Shown piece by piece: positions 40,268 to 48,283 of a stretch of 64,000 nt of DNA. How positions within the stretch are numbered: position 1 is the first letter of the stretch; each line of letters begins with the position of its first letter. Source of the stretch: Paracoccaceae bacterium (lineage in GTDB: Bacteria > Pseudomonadota > Alphaproteobacteria > Rhodobacterales > Rhodobacteraceae); assembly GCA_027484915.1 (NCBI GenBank), contig JAIXSA010000156.1:1-64000 (forward strand), given 5' to 3'. Below the pieces are notes generated by a model, which ran no database searches, was not told the DNA's origin, and saw only the letters and a list, made by a program, of their open reading frames with translations. Position numbers and translations under genes: made by a program.

Positions 40268-40951
40268 TCAGCTCAGAGCCTGGAATTCCACCCGCCGGTT
40301 CTGGTCCGAGTCGGGATCATAGTCCTCAAGCAGGAACCTTTCGCCAAGGCCGACGGCTTCCAGCCGGCTGGCCGCAATGCCGCAGTCGTTGACGAAGAAG
40401 CGCTGCACTTCCTCGGCCCGCAGGCGCGAGAGCCGTTCGTTGTAGTCGTCCGACCCCGACGCATCGGTATGGCCGATGATCCGGAAGAGCTGGATGTCGG
40501 CAGCCCGCATCACGTTGCACAGCTTCTGCAGCTTCGGCTTCTGCGCATCGTCAAGCGCTGCGCTGTCGAAGGCGAACTCGATGCGGATGTTGACGCCCAT
40601 GCCCTCGGGCATCTTGACCAATGTCGCGGTCTCGTTGCTGGAAACCACCGTCTCGGTCGGCGGCGTCACGGTTTCGGTTGGGCTGTCAGCGGCAACCTCG
40701 GTCGCGACGGGTTCGGCTGCGGTCTCCCCAGTGGCGACCTCTTTGGTGACTTCGGTGGCAATCTCGACATCGTCGGCAGTGATCAGCGTCAGCCCGCGGG
40801 TCAAAGCGGTATTGCCTTCGACGGCTGCCTTGTAGGCGTCGCGCTGGGCCAGGAACAACTGCAACAATTCTTCTTCGGACAGGTCCTGGGCCGGGCTGGC
40901 GGAGGGCATCAGCGCGGCACAGACCGCGAGGCTGGTCAGCAACTTATGCAT
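40268..40951 (-). CDS. OmpA-family peptidoglycan-binding protein
   Basis: 227 residues from ATG 40951 (GGAAGG upstream). A signal peptide (MHKLLTSLAVCAALMPSASPAQ) is followed by a short helical part, a Thr/Glu/Val-rich low-complexity linker (~55-110) and a C-terminal OmpA domain: IRIEFAFDSAALDDAQKPKL, RIIGHTDASGSDDYNERLS, LRAEEVQRFF and DQNRRVEFQ, which includes the meso-DAP-contacting D and R. It is probably periplasmic and bound to peptidoglycan. It is divergent from the T6SS phosphatase operon, so it may assist envelope anchoring of the secretion machine; no direct evidence. Confidence 0.85.
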   Translation of the reverse strand: MHKLLTSLAVCAALMPSASPAQDLSEEELLQLFLAQRDAYKAAVEGNTALTRGLTLITADDVEIATEVTKEVATGETAAEPVATEVAADSPTETVTPPTETVVSSNETATLVKMPEGMGVNIRIEFAFDSAALDDAQKPKLQKLCNVMRAADIQLFRIIGHTDASGSDDYNERLSRLRAEEVQRFFVNDCGIAASRLEAVGLGERFLLEDYDPDSDQNRRVEFQALS

Positions 40952-41102
40952 CGTCGAAGCACCTTCCAAAAAACGGATTTATAGCTGGGTAAAGTCTAGG
41001 CTATGATGCCCTTGCATTCAATTCACACCTTTGGGCGGGCTTGGCGATGCTGAACTGTTCGCGCAGACGTTTTACCGGCCTCCCTTCTGGTGTGGAGGCG
41101 CA

Positions 41103-41858
41103 ATGAACACCCCGATCACCGTCGTTCCTGGTCAGGCCAATCGGTTGCCGGTGGCCGTGGGGTCCGGGCTGACCAACCGCGGCATGGTGCGCGAGCGCAA
41201 CGAGGATTCGATCCTGACCGATCCGACGGGGGTGCTGTGGGCGGTGGCCGACGGGATGGGGGGCTATGGCAATGGCGATGTCGCGTCCGAGATCGTGATC
41301 GACTGCCTGGCGCAGATCCCGGACGGCGTCGATCCCGGGCCGGCACTGGTCGCGCGGCTGCAGCAGGCGAATGATCTGGTCGTGCAGCGCCAGCGCAGCC
41401 CTGGCATGGGACGGATGGGGGCCACGGTGGTCGCGGTGCTGATCTCGGGGGCTGTGGCGCATGTGGCTTGGGTGGGTGACAGCCGGGCCTACCTCTTGCG
41501 GGGCGGTCGGCTTCGCCCGCTGACGCGCGACCATTCCGTGGTGCAAGAGATGATTGACCGCGGCGAGTTGTCCCCGGCCGAGGCTGAGAGTCACCCCGAG
41601 TCACATGTCATCACCCGCGCCGTTGGGGGCGGGGCGGTGCTTGAGGTTGATCAGGTCAGCGTGCCATTGGCTGTCGGCGACCGGCTTCTACTGTGCAGTG
41701 ACGGACTGACGCGCTGCGTCTACGAGCAGACTGTAGAGGCCCTTCTGCGCGATGCGCAAAGCCCCGAGGAGGCCTGTCAGAAACTGGTGCGCGAAGCACT
41801 GGACAGCGGCGCACCCGACAACGTCTCGGCCATCGCCGTGCATATCCGCGAGGGTTGA
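41103..41858 (+). CDS. pppA: PP2C-family Ser/Thr phosphatase of the T6SS cluster
   Basis: 251 residues, the usual size for PppA/Stp. All PP2C metal and catalytic motifs are visible: RGMVRERNEDS, VADGMGGYGNGD, GATVVAVLI, WVGDSRAYLLR, RDHSVVQEM, LLLCSDGLT and APDNVSAIAV. PppA dephosphorylates Fha or other T6SS proteins in the threonine phosphorylation pathway that switches the machine on and off. The matching kinase PpkA is not in the window. ATG follows GGAGG by 5 bases. It is the first gene of the plus-strand T6SS operon. Confidence 0.9.
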   Translation: MNTPITVVPGQANRLPVAVGSGLTNRGMVRERNEDSILTDPTGVLWAVADGMGGYGNGDVASEIVIDCLAQIPDGVDPGPALVARLQQANDLVVQRQRSPGMGRMGATVVAVLISGAVAHVAWVGDSRAYLLRGGRLRPLTRDHSVVQEMIDRGELSPAEAESHPESHVITRAVGGGAVLEVDQVSVPLAVGDRLLLCSDGLTRCVYEQTVEALLRDAQSPEEACQKLVREALDSGAPDNVSAIAVHIREG

Positions 41859-42746
41859 ATGCAATCGAACAACCTTATCGCCCCCATCATCGTCGCCATC
41901 GGCGTGATCATCGCCGCCGTGGCCTTTGCGATGGTCACGACACTTCTGGAATCCGCCGACAGCGGTGCCGACCTGCGGCTGACCCGGCTGGAAGAGGCCT
42001 TCGACGCCGAGTCGGCGCAGCGGGCGCGGCTTGAGGCAGAGATTGCCACGCTGAAGGCAGACCTTGCGCGGCTGCGGGACGACATGAGCCTTCTGGCCAA
42101 TCGTGCACCGGTTGCGCCTTCGACGGTCGAGGCTCCGGTGGTGGACGCCGAGGGGCTTACAGCGGGCGAGGATGCGCAGCACCAGCCCGAGACCGAGGCG
42201 CTGACCGAACAGATGCGGGCGGCGCGCGACCGGTTCAACAAGGGCATCACCCAGCCGCGCAACAAGACGATGCTCGCGCTTCTGGGCCGCCCGCGTGAGG
42301 ACCTGGGCACCGATTGCCGGGGCATCACCAATCCACGGCTGAAGGATCTGGTCGAGACCCGCCAGGTCGGCCCGATCAAGGCCACGATGCTGAAGCCGGC
42401 GCTGGACAGTCTGGAGCGGATCGTGGCCAAGCTGCAAGCGGACGAGCCCGACATCGCCGCCAAGCTGGGCACGGCAGGGGCCTTGTGCGTGCGGCTGATC
42501 CGGGGATCGAACAGCTCGGTCTCGAACCACTCGTTCGGGACCGCCATCGACATAACGCTGCAGGGCGAGCTTGACCCCTTTGCGGACGGGACGATGCAGA
42601 TCGGCCTGGTGATCCTGGCCGAGCATTTCAACGAAGAAGGCTGGTACTGGGGCGGTGGCTACAACCGCGAGGACGGGATGCATTTCGAGGTCGGCGAAGA
42701 GACGCTGCAGAAATGGGTCGACGAGGGGCTGATCCCGTCGCAATGA
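41859..42746 (+). CDS. Membrane-anchored M15-type peptidase in the T6SS cluster
   Basis: 295 residues. One N-terminal helix (residues 8-29), a coiled coil (~38-80), a linker, then a VanY/M15-like D-Ala-D-Ala carboxypeptidase domain. The zinc ligands of the family are H224 and D231 in SNHSFGTAIDI and H275 in DGMHFEV; C153 and C210 may form a disulfide. The domain would face the periplasm and could trim peptidoglycan to let the T6SS pass, or act on prey wall. It starts at the base after the phosphatase stop and its stop overlaps the next start (ATGA), so it is part of the T6SS operon. Confidence 0.8.
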   Translation: MQSNNLIAPIIVAIGVIIAAVAFAMVTTLLESADSGADLRLTRLEEAFDAESAQRARLEAEIATLKADLARLRDDMSLLANRAPVAPSTVEAPVVDAEGLTAGEDAQHQPETEALTEQMRAARDRFNKGITQPRNKTMLALLGRPREDLGTDCRGITNPRLKDLVETRQVGPIKATMLKPALDSLERIVAKLQADEPDIAAKLGTAGALCVRLIRGSNSSVSNHSFGTAIDITLQGELDPFADGTMQIGLVILAEHFNEEGWYWGGGYNREDGMHFEVGEETLQKWVDEGLIPSQ

Positions 42747-45220
42747 GTTCCGATCCGAACAGCCCCCGGACCGTGCTGCCGCCGAAACGCGGCGCGCGGC
42801 GATCGGACCCGGAGGTCTACGAGGCCGCGGCAGCCCCGGTCCTGCGGATGGTTGGCCAACTGGCGTCCGTCCGCGGCGTGGAAGCGCAAGTGCTGGTCCA
42901 GCGCGCGGCCGAGGCGCTGGACCGCTTCGACGCGGATCTGGAACGGGCGGGGGTGCCGCCCTCGTCCATCCAGCCCGCCCGCTATGCGCTGGGCTTGCTT
43001 CTGGACCATACGGCGCGCAAGAACCGGGCGGTGGATGTGGCCCAGTGGGGGGCGGGGGCGCATCGGCTGATCTTCGACGGCCGTGACATCTCGGCGGCCA
43101 CCGTGCGCGAGTTCATTCGCAAGGCGGGCGAGGCGGGGCCGGATTTCGCAGGCGTGCAGCAGTTCATGGAGCGGCGGCTGGCGGTGGTGGAGGGGAGCCG
43201 GACCACCTTTGACCGCAATGATGCAGCGGGCTGGACGGGGATCACTCTGGTCCTAATCCTGGCCTTCGTCCTCTTGGTCGCAGGCTGGGCTGGCTTTGTC
43301 GAATGGCGCTTTCACCGCGACCTGACCCGGCTTTTCGAGGCCGAGGCACTGGACATCGGACTGGACCGGGACGCGGTGCTGCCTGACCTGCCGCAGCGGC
43401 TGACCCGGCTTGGCGCAGCCTCGGACAGGGTGGCGCGGGCGGCAGAAAAGGCGCCGATCCGTCTTTTTGCCGGGGTCCTGGGCTTTGACGCCGCCGCGCG
43501 GGCCGATGCGGTCTATGACGCGGCGGTCCAGAAGCACCTGCCGGGGGCCTTGGCACGGGCGGTCGATGCCGCCTTGGCCGCCGAGGGTGAAAGCCTGCCG
43601 CTTTACGACACGCTGCGGGCCTGGTCGGTCCTGTCGGGACAGGCGGACTGGTCCCCTGCCTACCTTGCTGGCTGGCTGGGCGACCGTGCCGGGGCGATGC
43701 CTGACCTGCAACCCCTGCTTCCCCATCTTGCCCGTCTGCGCCCACCCGAGGCCCCGCTGCCGCCGCTGGACGCAGAACTTCTGGCCCAGGCCCGCGTCTT
43801 TGCGGCCGAGGCCCCAGAACCCGAGCGCGCCTATCTGGAACTGAAACGCTCCTCCGGGGCGGCTGAATTGGCACCCTGGGCTCCGGAAACGGCCGTGCCG
43901 GGGCTTTCGGTCGTGCTGCAGCGCCGGTCGGGTGTCGGGATCGAGGTGCCGCTTCCCGGTCTCTACACGCAAGGCGGCTGGGACTATGCGCGTCAGGTGG
44001 GCGCGGGGCTGGCCGTGCAGACCGCGCGCAGCGAGGCCGCGCGGTTGTTTGATGCGGTTCAGCCCGGCCCCAATGATGCACCCGATCAGGTGCTGGACCT
44101 TCTGCAACGCGAGACTTTGGCGCGGTGGAAGGCCTTCCTCGGCGATGTCCAGGTGCGCCCCTTTGGCGATCCTGAGCAGGCGGTTCTGGTCTCGGGCCGG
44201 TTGGCCGCACCGGATTCGCCGCTGGCGGCGCTATTGCCCGAAGTCTGGATGCAGGTCGGAGGGCTGGACCGTTCCCGGCCCCACGCGCTGCAGCTGCGCA
44301 TCGCGTCGGATTTCGCGGCGCTGATCCAGTATTCCGATGACGGTCGGATGGACGACATCGCGGACCTCTTCGCCGGCCTGAATGTGGCGCTGGGCGCGAT
44401 GGACCGGGACGAGCCTCGCGGGCTGCAGCGTCTGATGTCGGCGCAATCGCGCGGGGCGACGCTGGCCGCGCTGCGCACCGCCCCGCCGATGGTGGTGCAG
44501 ATCGTCGAGGACGTTCTGGCCCAGAGCAGCGCGGCACAGGCCGACCCCCTGTCGAACCCCCTTACCAAGGCCTGGCAGACCGAGGTGCTTTCCTTGTGCA
44601 AGGAGGTGACGACGGACCGCTATCCCTTCGCTGCCGGTGGAGAGGCCTCCGTTGCCGAGGTCGCGGCCCTGCTGGGGCCGGGAGGGGCGATCGACCGGTT
44701 CTTCCGCACTCGGGCCGAGCCCTATATCGACACCTCGACGACGCCCTGGCGCTGGAAGCCGGACGCACGCTTCGCCGGACTTGATCCGAAGGGCGCGGAA
44801 TTCCTGCAACGGACCCAGGCCATTGCGGCGGGTTTCGCGGGGCAGTCCAGCCAGTTGACCCTTGCTGCACTGGCCGAGCGTGGCAAGGCCTTCGTGGCCA
44901 TCGGCGGGCAAGGCGGGCCGGTCGAGACCACGGTCGAGCCGTTGACCCTGACCTGGCCCGGCCCGTCCCCCGCAACGGGTGGCGAGGTGCGTTTCAGCAC
45001 GGCCGAGGGCAATGCGACCCTGGCCGAGCCCGGCGAATGGGGCTTCTTCCGCATTCTGGACGGGGTCCGGCTGCGCGAACGCGACGGGGGCAAGCGCTTT
45101 CTCGTCGACCTGAGGTCCGGCGGGGCGCGGCTTTTCATGGAAGTTCAGTTCCCGGCCGAAGCCAACCCTCTGTCGCGCTGGCCGCTTCTCAAGGGTCTGG
45201 CTTGCCCGACCGCGCTGTGA
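42743..45220 (+). CDS. Chimeric T6SS protein: DotU/TssL-like N-terminus joined to TssM C-terminal part
   Basis: 825 residues from an ATG overlapping the peptidase stop. Residues ~25-150 resemble a DotU/TssL cytoplasmic domain (PARYALGLLLDHTARKN, AQWGAGAHRLIFDGRDI where DotU has LLDE...WG...L...F). One helix follows at ~164-187, then a long periplasmic part. Residues ~600-825 align with the TssM C-terminus in this window: TDRYPFAAGGEASVAEVAAL against EGRYPFDEASAIDVNVADF and AEPYIDTSTTPWRWKPD against LLPYIDTTVKPWAWRAD. The TssM NTPase region is missing and no Walker A is visible. A separate complete tssL and tssM exist, so this is an additional membrane-complex subunit. Confidence 0.8.
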   Translation: MSSDPNSPRTVLPPKRGARRSDPEVYEAAAAPVLRMVGQLASVRGVEAQVLVQRAAEALDRFDADLERAGVPPSSIQPARYALGLLLDHTARKNRAVDVAQWGAGAHRLIFDGRDISAATVREFIRKAGEAGPDFAGVQQFMERRLAVVEGSRTTFDRNDAAGWTGITLVLILAFVLLVAGWAGFVEWRFHRDLTRLFEAEALDIGLDRDAVLPDLPQRLTRLGAASDRVARAAEKAPIRLFAGVLGFDAAARADAVYDAAVQKHLPGALARAVDAALAAEGESLPLYDTLRAWSVLSGQADWSPAYLAGWLGDRAGAMPDLQPLLPHLARLRPPEAPLPPLDAELLAQARVFAAEAPEPERAYLELKRSSGAAELAPWAPETAVPGLSVVLQRRSGVGIEVPLPGLYTQGGWDYARQVGAGLAVQTARSEAARLFDAVQPGPNDAPDQVLDLLQRETLARWKAFLGDVQVRPFGDPEQAVLVSGRLAAPDSPLAALLPEVWMQVGGLDRSRPHALQLRIASDFAALIQYSDDGRMDDIADLFAGLNVALGAMDRDEPRGLQRLMSAQSRGATLAALRTAPPMVVQIVEDVLAQSSAAQADPLSNPLTKAWQTEVLSLCKEVTTDRYPFAAGGEASVAEVAALLGPGGAIDRFFRTRAEPYIDTSTTPWRWKPDARFAGLDPKGAEFLQRTQAIAAGFAGQSSQLTLAALAERGKAFVAIGGQGGPVETTVEPLTLTWPGPSPATGGEVRFSTAEGNATLAEPGEWGFFRILDGVRLRERDGGKRFLVDLRSGGARLFMEVQFPAEANPLSRWPLLKGLACPTAL

Positions 45221-45317
45221 ACGCTTTTCGCCACACGGCACCCGATTTTCAGCTAGACTGACCGCGCATTTGCCACGTGACGCGATTTGACAAAGCTTTC
45301 GGACAGGAGAGATCAGC

Positions 45318-47624
45318 ATGGCTGATGGTCGCAACATCTCGGTCAGCACGGCGCTTGGCGATACGCTGCTGTTTTCGCGGATGGACGGCTTCGACGAGAT
45401 CAGCCAGTGCTTCCGCTACGATGTCGGGCTGATCAGCAAGGACATCAACGTCAAGGCCGAGGACCTGCTGGGCACCCCGCTGACGATCACCCTGCGCACC
45501 GACAGTGCAAAGCGCCACTTCCACGGCATCGTGGCCGAGTTCGCCTTTTTGGAGCTGCGCGACGACTATGCCCATTACCGGGCGGTGCTGCGGCCCTGGC
45601 TATGGTTCCTGACCCACCGCAGCGACAACCGCATTTTCCAGAAGAAGAGCGTGGTCGAAATCATCGAAGAGGTGTTCAAACCGCATGCCCATGTGAAGGT
45701 CGAGAAGCGGCTGAAGAAGTCCTATCCGCCGCGTGACTATTGCGTGCAGTACCGCGAAAGCGACCTCGACTTCGTGCAACGGCTGATGGAGCACGAGGGC
45801 ATCTTCTACCATTTCGACCATGCCGAGGAGGAGCACACTCTGGTCCTCTCCGACGCCAATGCCAGCGTGAAGGACGCCGAGGGCTTTGATACCGTGAAGT
45901 TCCGCGGCGCACCGGGGACAGTGGTGAACGAGACCGACGTCATCTCGACCTTCCTGCCGCGGGCGTCGGTCCGGTCGGGGGGCTATGTCCACACCGACTA
46001 CGACTTCAAGAAACCGGCGACGGACCTGATGACCAAGTCCGAAGCGCCCAAGTCGCACGAGGCGGCGAAGGGCGAGCTTTACCACTATCCTGGCGACTAC
46101 ATCGAGGTTGGCGCGGGCGAGCCCCTGGCGGCGATCCGACTGGAGGAAGCCCAGGCCCCGCATGTGCGGGTCGAGGCCAAGGGGACGGTGCGGGGGCTGT
46201 GGTCCGGCGTCAGCTTCCAGCTTGAGGAGTTCGACCGCGAGGCTGACAACGTCAAATACCTTGTGCTGCGGTCGGACTACGAGATGTGGGACGCGCTTTA
46301 CCGCTCGGGCCAGAACCCGCAGGGCGAAGAGGGGTTCGAGGTCCGCCTGACGCTGCAGCCTCTGAGCCTTGCCTTCCGTCCGGAACGCCGCACGCCGAAG
46401 CCGCTGATGTCGGGGCCGCAGACGGCGGTGGTGGTCGGGCCATCGGGCGAAGAGATCTTCACCGACGAATATGCCCGGGTGAAGGTCCAGTTCCATTGGG
46501 ACCGGCTGGGTGGGAAGGACGAAAACTCCAGCTGCTTTGTTCGCGTCAGCTCGGTCTGGGCGGGGTCGGGCTGGGGGTTCATCCAGATCCCCCGCATCGG
46601 GCAGGAGGTGATCGTAGATTTTCTGGAGGGCGATCCCGACGCGCCGATCATCACCGGCCGCGTCTACAACGCCGCGCAGATGCCGCCCTATGGGCTGCCG
46701 GGAAGCGCCACGCAATCGGGCTGGAAGTCGAATTCGTCCCCCGGCGGCGGCGGCTGGAACGAGATGCGGTTCGAGGACAAGAAGGGGTCGGAAGAGGTCT
46801 ACTTCCAGGCCGAGAAGGACCACAACGAACTGATCAAGAACAACGAGACCCGTACCATCGGCAACGACTTCGCCGAGGATGTGGGCCACGACGCCAAGCA
46901 GGACATCGGCCACGACCGGATCGAGACGGTGGGCAACGACAAGTCGGTCACGGTGGGCCACGACCAGACCACCAGCATAGGCAACAACGACACCGAGACG
47001 GTAGGGGTCGACCGGGTGTTGTCGGTGGGGTCGAACGAGACGATCAGCATCGGGTCGAACTCCAGCGAGACGATCGGGCTGAACCACACGCAGACCGTGG
47101 CAGTGGCGCAGACGATCACGGTGGGGGCCGCGCGGGTGGACAGTGTGGGTGCGTCCGAGACGCGGACGGTAGGCGCGGCGCAGGACAACACCATCGGTGC
47201 CTCGCGCAGCGTGACGGTCGGCGCGTCGGAGACACACTCGGTCGGCTCGGACGACAGCTGGACCATCGGGTCGAACCGCTCGATCTCGGTGGGGGCCGAC
47301 GAGTCCATGACGGTGGGCGGGAACCAGACCGAGACGGTTTCGGGCGATGTGGCGCTCAAGATCGGCAAAGGCCGGGCCACGGACATCGCCAATGCCGAGA
47401 TGATCAACGTCGGCAAGGACATGGGGATCAAGGTCGGGAAGAAGTTCGTCCTGGACGTGACAGACGAGATCACCCTGAAATGCGGCGACGCGCAGATCAC
47501 GATGAAGAAGGACGGAACGATCACCATCAAGGGCAAGGACATCAGCCTGACCGGATCGGGCAAGATCAATGCCAAGGCGGATGGCAATGTCACGATCAAG
47601 GGCGCGAAGATCAACCAGAACTGA
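45318..47624 (+). CDS. vgrG: VgrG spike protein of the T6SS
   Basis: 768 residues. The N-terminus has the gp27-like part (LFSRMDGFDEISQCFRYDV, RESDLDFVQRLMEHEGIFYHF) and the gp5-like OB fold (VKVQFHWDRLGGKDENSSCFVRVS, WAGSGWGFIQIPRIGQEVIVDFLEGDPDAPIITG in parts). After residue ~500, a degenerate beta-helix of short repeats with I/V-G-x-(D/N/S) spacing runs to the end, closing with DITLKCG-like and GTITIKGKDI strands (DUF2345-like). No extra C-terminal effector domain is attached. SD GGACAGGAGAG precedes the ATG. It pairs with Hcp as the exported needle tip. Confidence 0.93.
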   Translation: MADGRNISVSTALGDTLLFSRMDGFDEISQCFRYDVGLISKDINVKAEDLLGTPLTITLRTDSAKRHFHGIVAEFAFLELRDDYAHYRAVLRPWLWFLTHRSDNRIFQKKSVVEIIEEVFKPHAHVKVEKRLKKSYPPRDYCVQYRESDLDFVQRLMEHEGIFYHFDHAEEEHTLVLSDANASVKDAEGFDTVKFRGAPGTVVNETDVISTFLPRASVRSGGYVHTDYDFKKPATDLMTKSEAPKSHEAAKGELYHYPGDYIEVGAGEPLAAIRLEEAQAPHVRVEAKGTVRGLWSGVSFQLEEFDREADNVKYLVLRSDYEMWDALYRSGQNPQGEEGFEVRLTLQPLSLAFRPERRTPKPLMSGPQTAVVVGPSGEEIFTDEYARVKVQFHWDRLGGKDENSSCFVRVSSVWAGSGWGFIQIPRIGQEVIVDFLEGDPDAPIITGRVYNAAQMPPYGLPGSATQSGWKSNSSPGGGGWNEMRFEDKKGSEEVYFQAEKDHNELIKNNETRTIGNDFAEDVGHDAKQDIGHDRIETVGNDKSVTVGHDQTTSIGNNDTETVGVDRVLSVGSNETISIGSNSSETIGLNHTQTVAVAQTITVGAARVDSVGASETRTVGAAQDNTIGASRSVTVGASETHSVGSDDSWTIGSNRSISVGADESMTVGGNQTETVSGDVALKIGKGRATDIANAEMINVGKDMGIKVGKKFVLDVTDEITLKCGDAQITMKKDGTITIKGKDISLTGSGKINAKADGNVTIKGAKINQN

Positions 47625-47651
47625 CGCGGGATCGGGCGGCTTTCATATTGA

Positions 47652-47741
47652 GCGCCTTGACAGGCGCGAAGACCTTTCCTGTCGCGGTTTTGTGTGAAGG
47701 ACACAAAACCCCTCCGCGTGCCTCCGGCGGGGATATTTGGG
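47652..47741. terminator. Convergent terminator cluster with a GCCTCCGGCGGGGATATTT motif
   Basis: Between vgrG and tagF: a small stem GCGCC/GGCGC (47652-47667), then GGTTTTGTGT-GAAGG-ACACAAAACC (47686-47710), a perfect 10-base-pair stem usable in both directions because its arms carry T- and A-runs, and then CCTCCGCGTGCCTCCGGCGG with GGATATTTGG (47711-47740), a motif that I associate from memory with many Rhodobacteraceae spacers. Confidence 0.7.
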
Positions 47742-47755
47742 CAAATGTGAAAGGC

Positions 47756-48283
47756 TTAGTCAGAGCCCAGGAGCTGCTTGAGTGCGGCTTCGGGCGTAGC
47801 GGGGTCGGTTGCGATCGCTTCTTGGCCGGGGGTCCAGAGCTGCATCGGGCCAGTGGCCGCGCCAGTGGGTATTGGGGACGGCAGCGCGTCGAGGGCGTGC
47901 CACAGATCATCCGCGGCCAAGGTCTCGGGCTCTAGCGCCAGGGCGGTGTCGCACCAGGGGTCGATTTGCAGCGGCGTGAGGTCGCCGTCGGCCAGCAAGA
48001 GGAGAGAGAGAGGAAAGTGCCTCCCTGCCTTGTCGCGGCTGGGAACGATCACCCCTGCGGCAAGTCGGCCGCCCGAGGGCAGGCGGAAGCGCAGGCCGCC
48101 GGGCGGGAAGGATTGGCCGTGGCGCTGGAGATGGGCGATGTGGCGGGTCAGCCAGAAGTCCCAGTGCTTGCGGAAGGCTTCAGGCAGCCCGCGCCAGACG
48201 AAATCGCCCGTGGCGGGAAGCTTTCCGAAGATCGCTGCCACGGGCCTCCGGTCCTCGCCTTCGGTCAGAACTTCGTCGGGCAT
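47756..48283 (-). CDS. tagF: T6SS-associated protein TagF (ImpM)
   Basis: 175 residues. IFGKLPATGDFVWRGLPEAF is the TagF/ImpM signature (.GK.P..GDF..RG), followed by FWLTRHIAHLQ and RFRLPSGGRLAAGVIVPSRDKAGRHFPLSL in parts. TagF is a post-translational repressor of T6SS assembly that acts through Fha. It is the last gene of the minus-strand operon and overlaps tssM by 19 bases. Usual TagF fused to a PppA domain occurs elsewhere; here the phosphatase is separate. Confidence 0.9.
   Translation of the reverse strand: MPDEVLTEGEDRRPVAAIFGKLPATGDFVWRGLPEAFRKHWDFWLTRHIAHLQRHGQSFPPGGLRFRLPSGGRLAAGVIVPSRDKAGRHFPLSLLLLADGDLTPLQIDPWCDTALALEPETLAADDLWHALDALPSPIPTGAATGPMQLWTPGQEAIATDPATPEAALKQLLGSD

Noticed and set aside
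45600-47237. Minus-strand open frame opposite vgrG
   Set aside because: Composition (His/Arg/Pro/Asp-rich) of a shadow frame; VgrG on the plus strand is certain.
46860-47400. CRISPR-like periodic repeats in vgrG
   Set aside because: The repeats are coding, degenerate and in frame with the beta-helix spike; no equal-length spacers.
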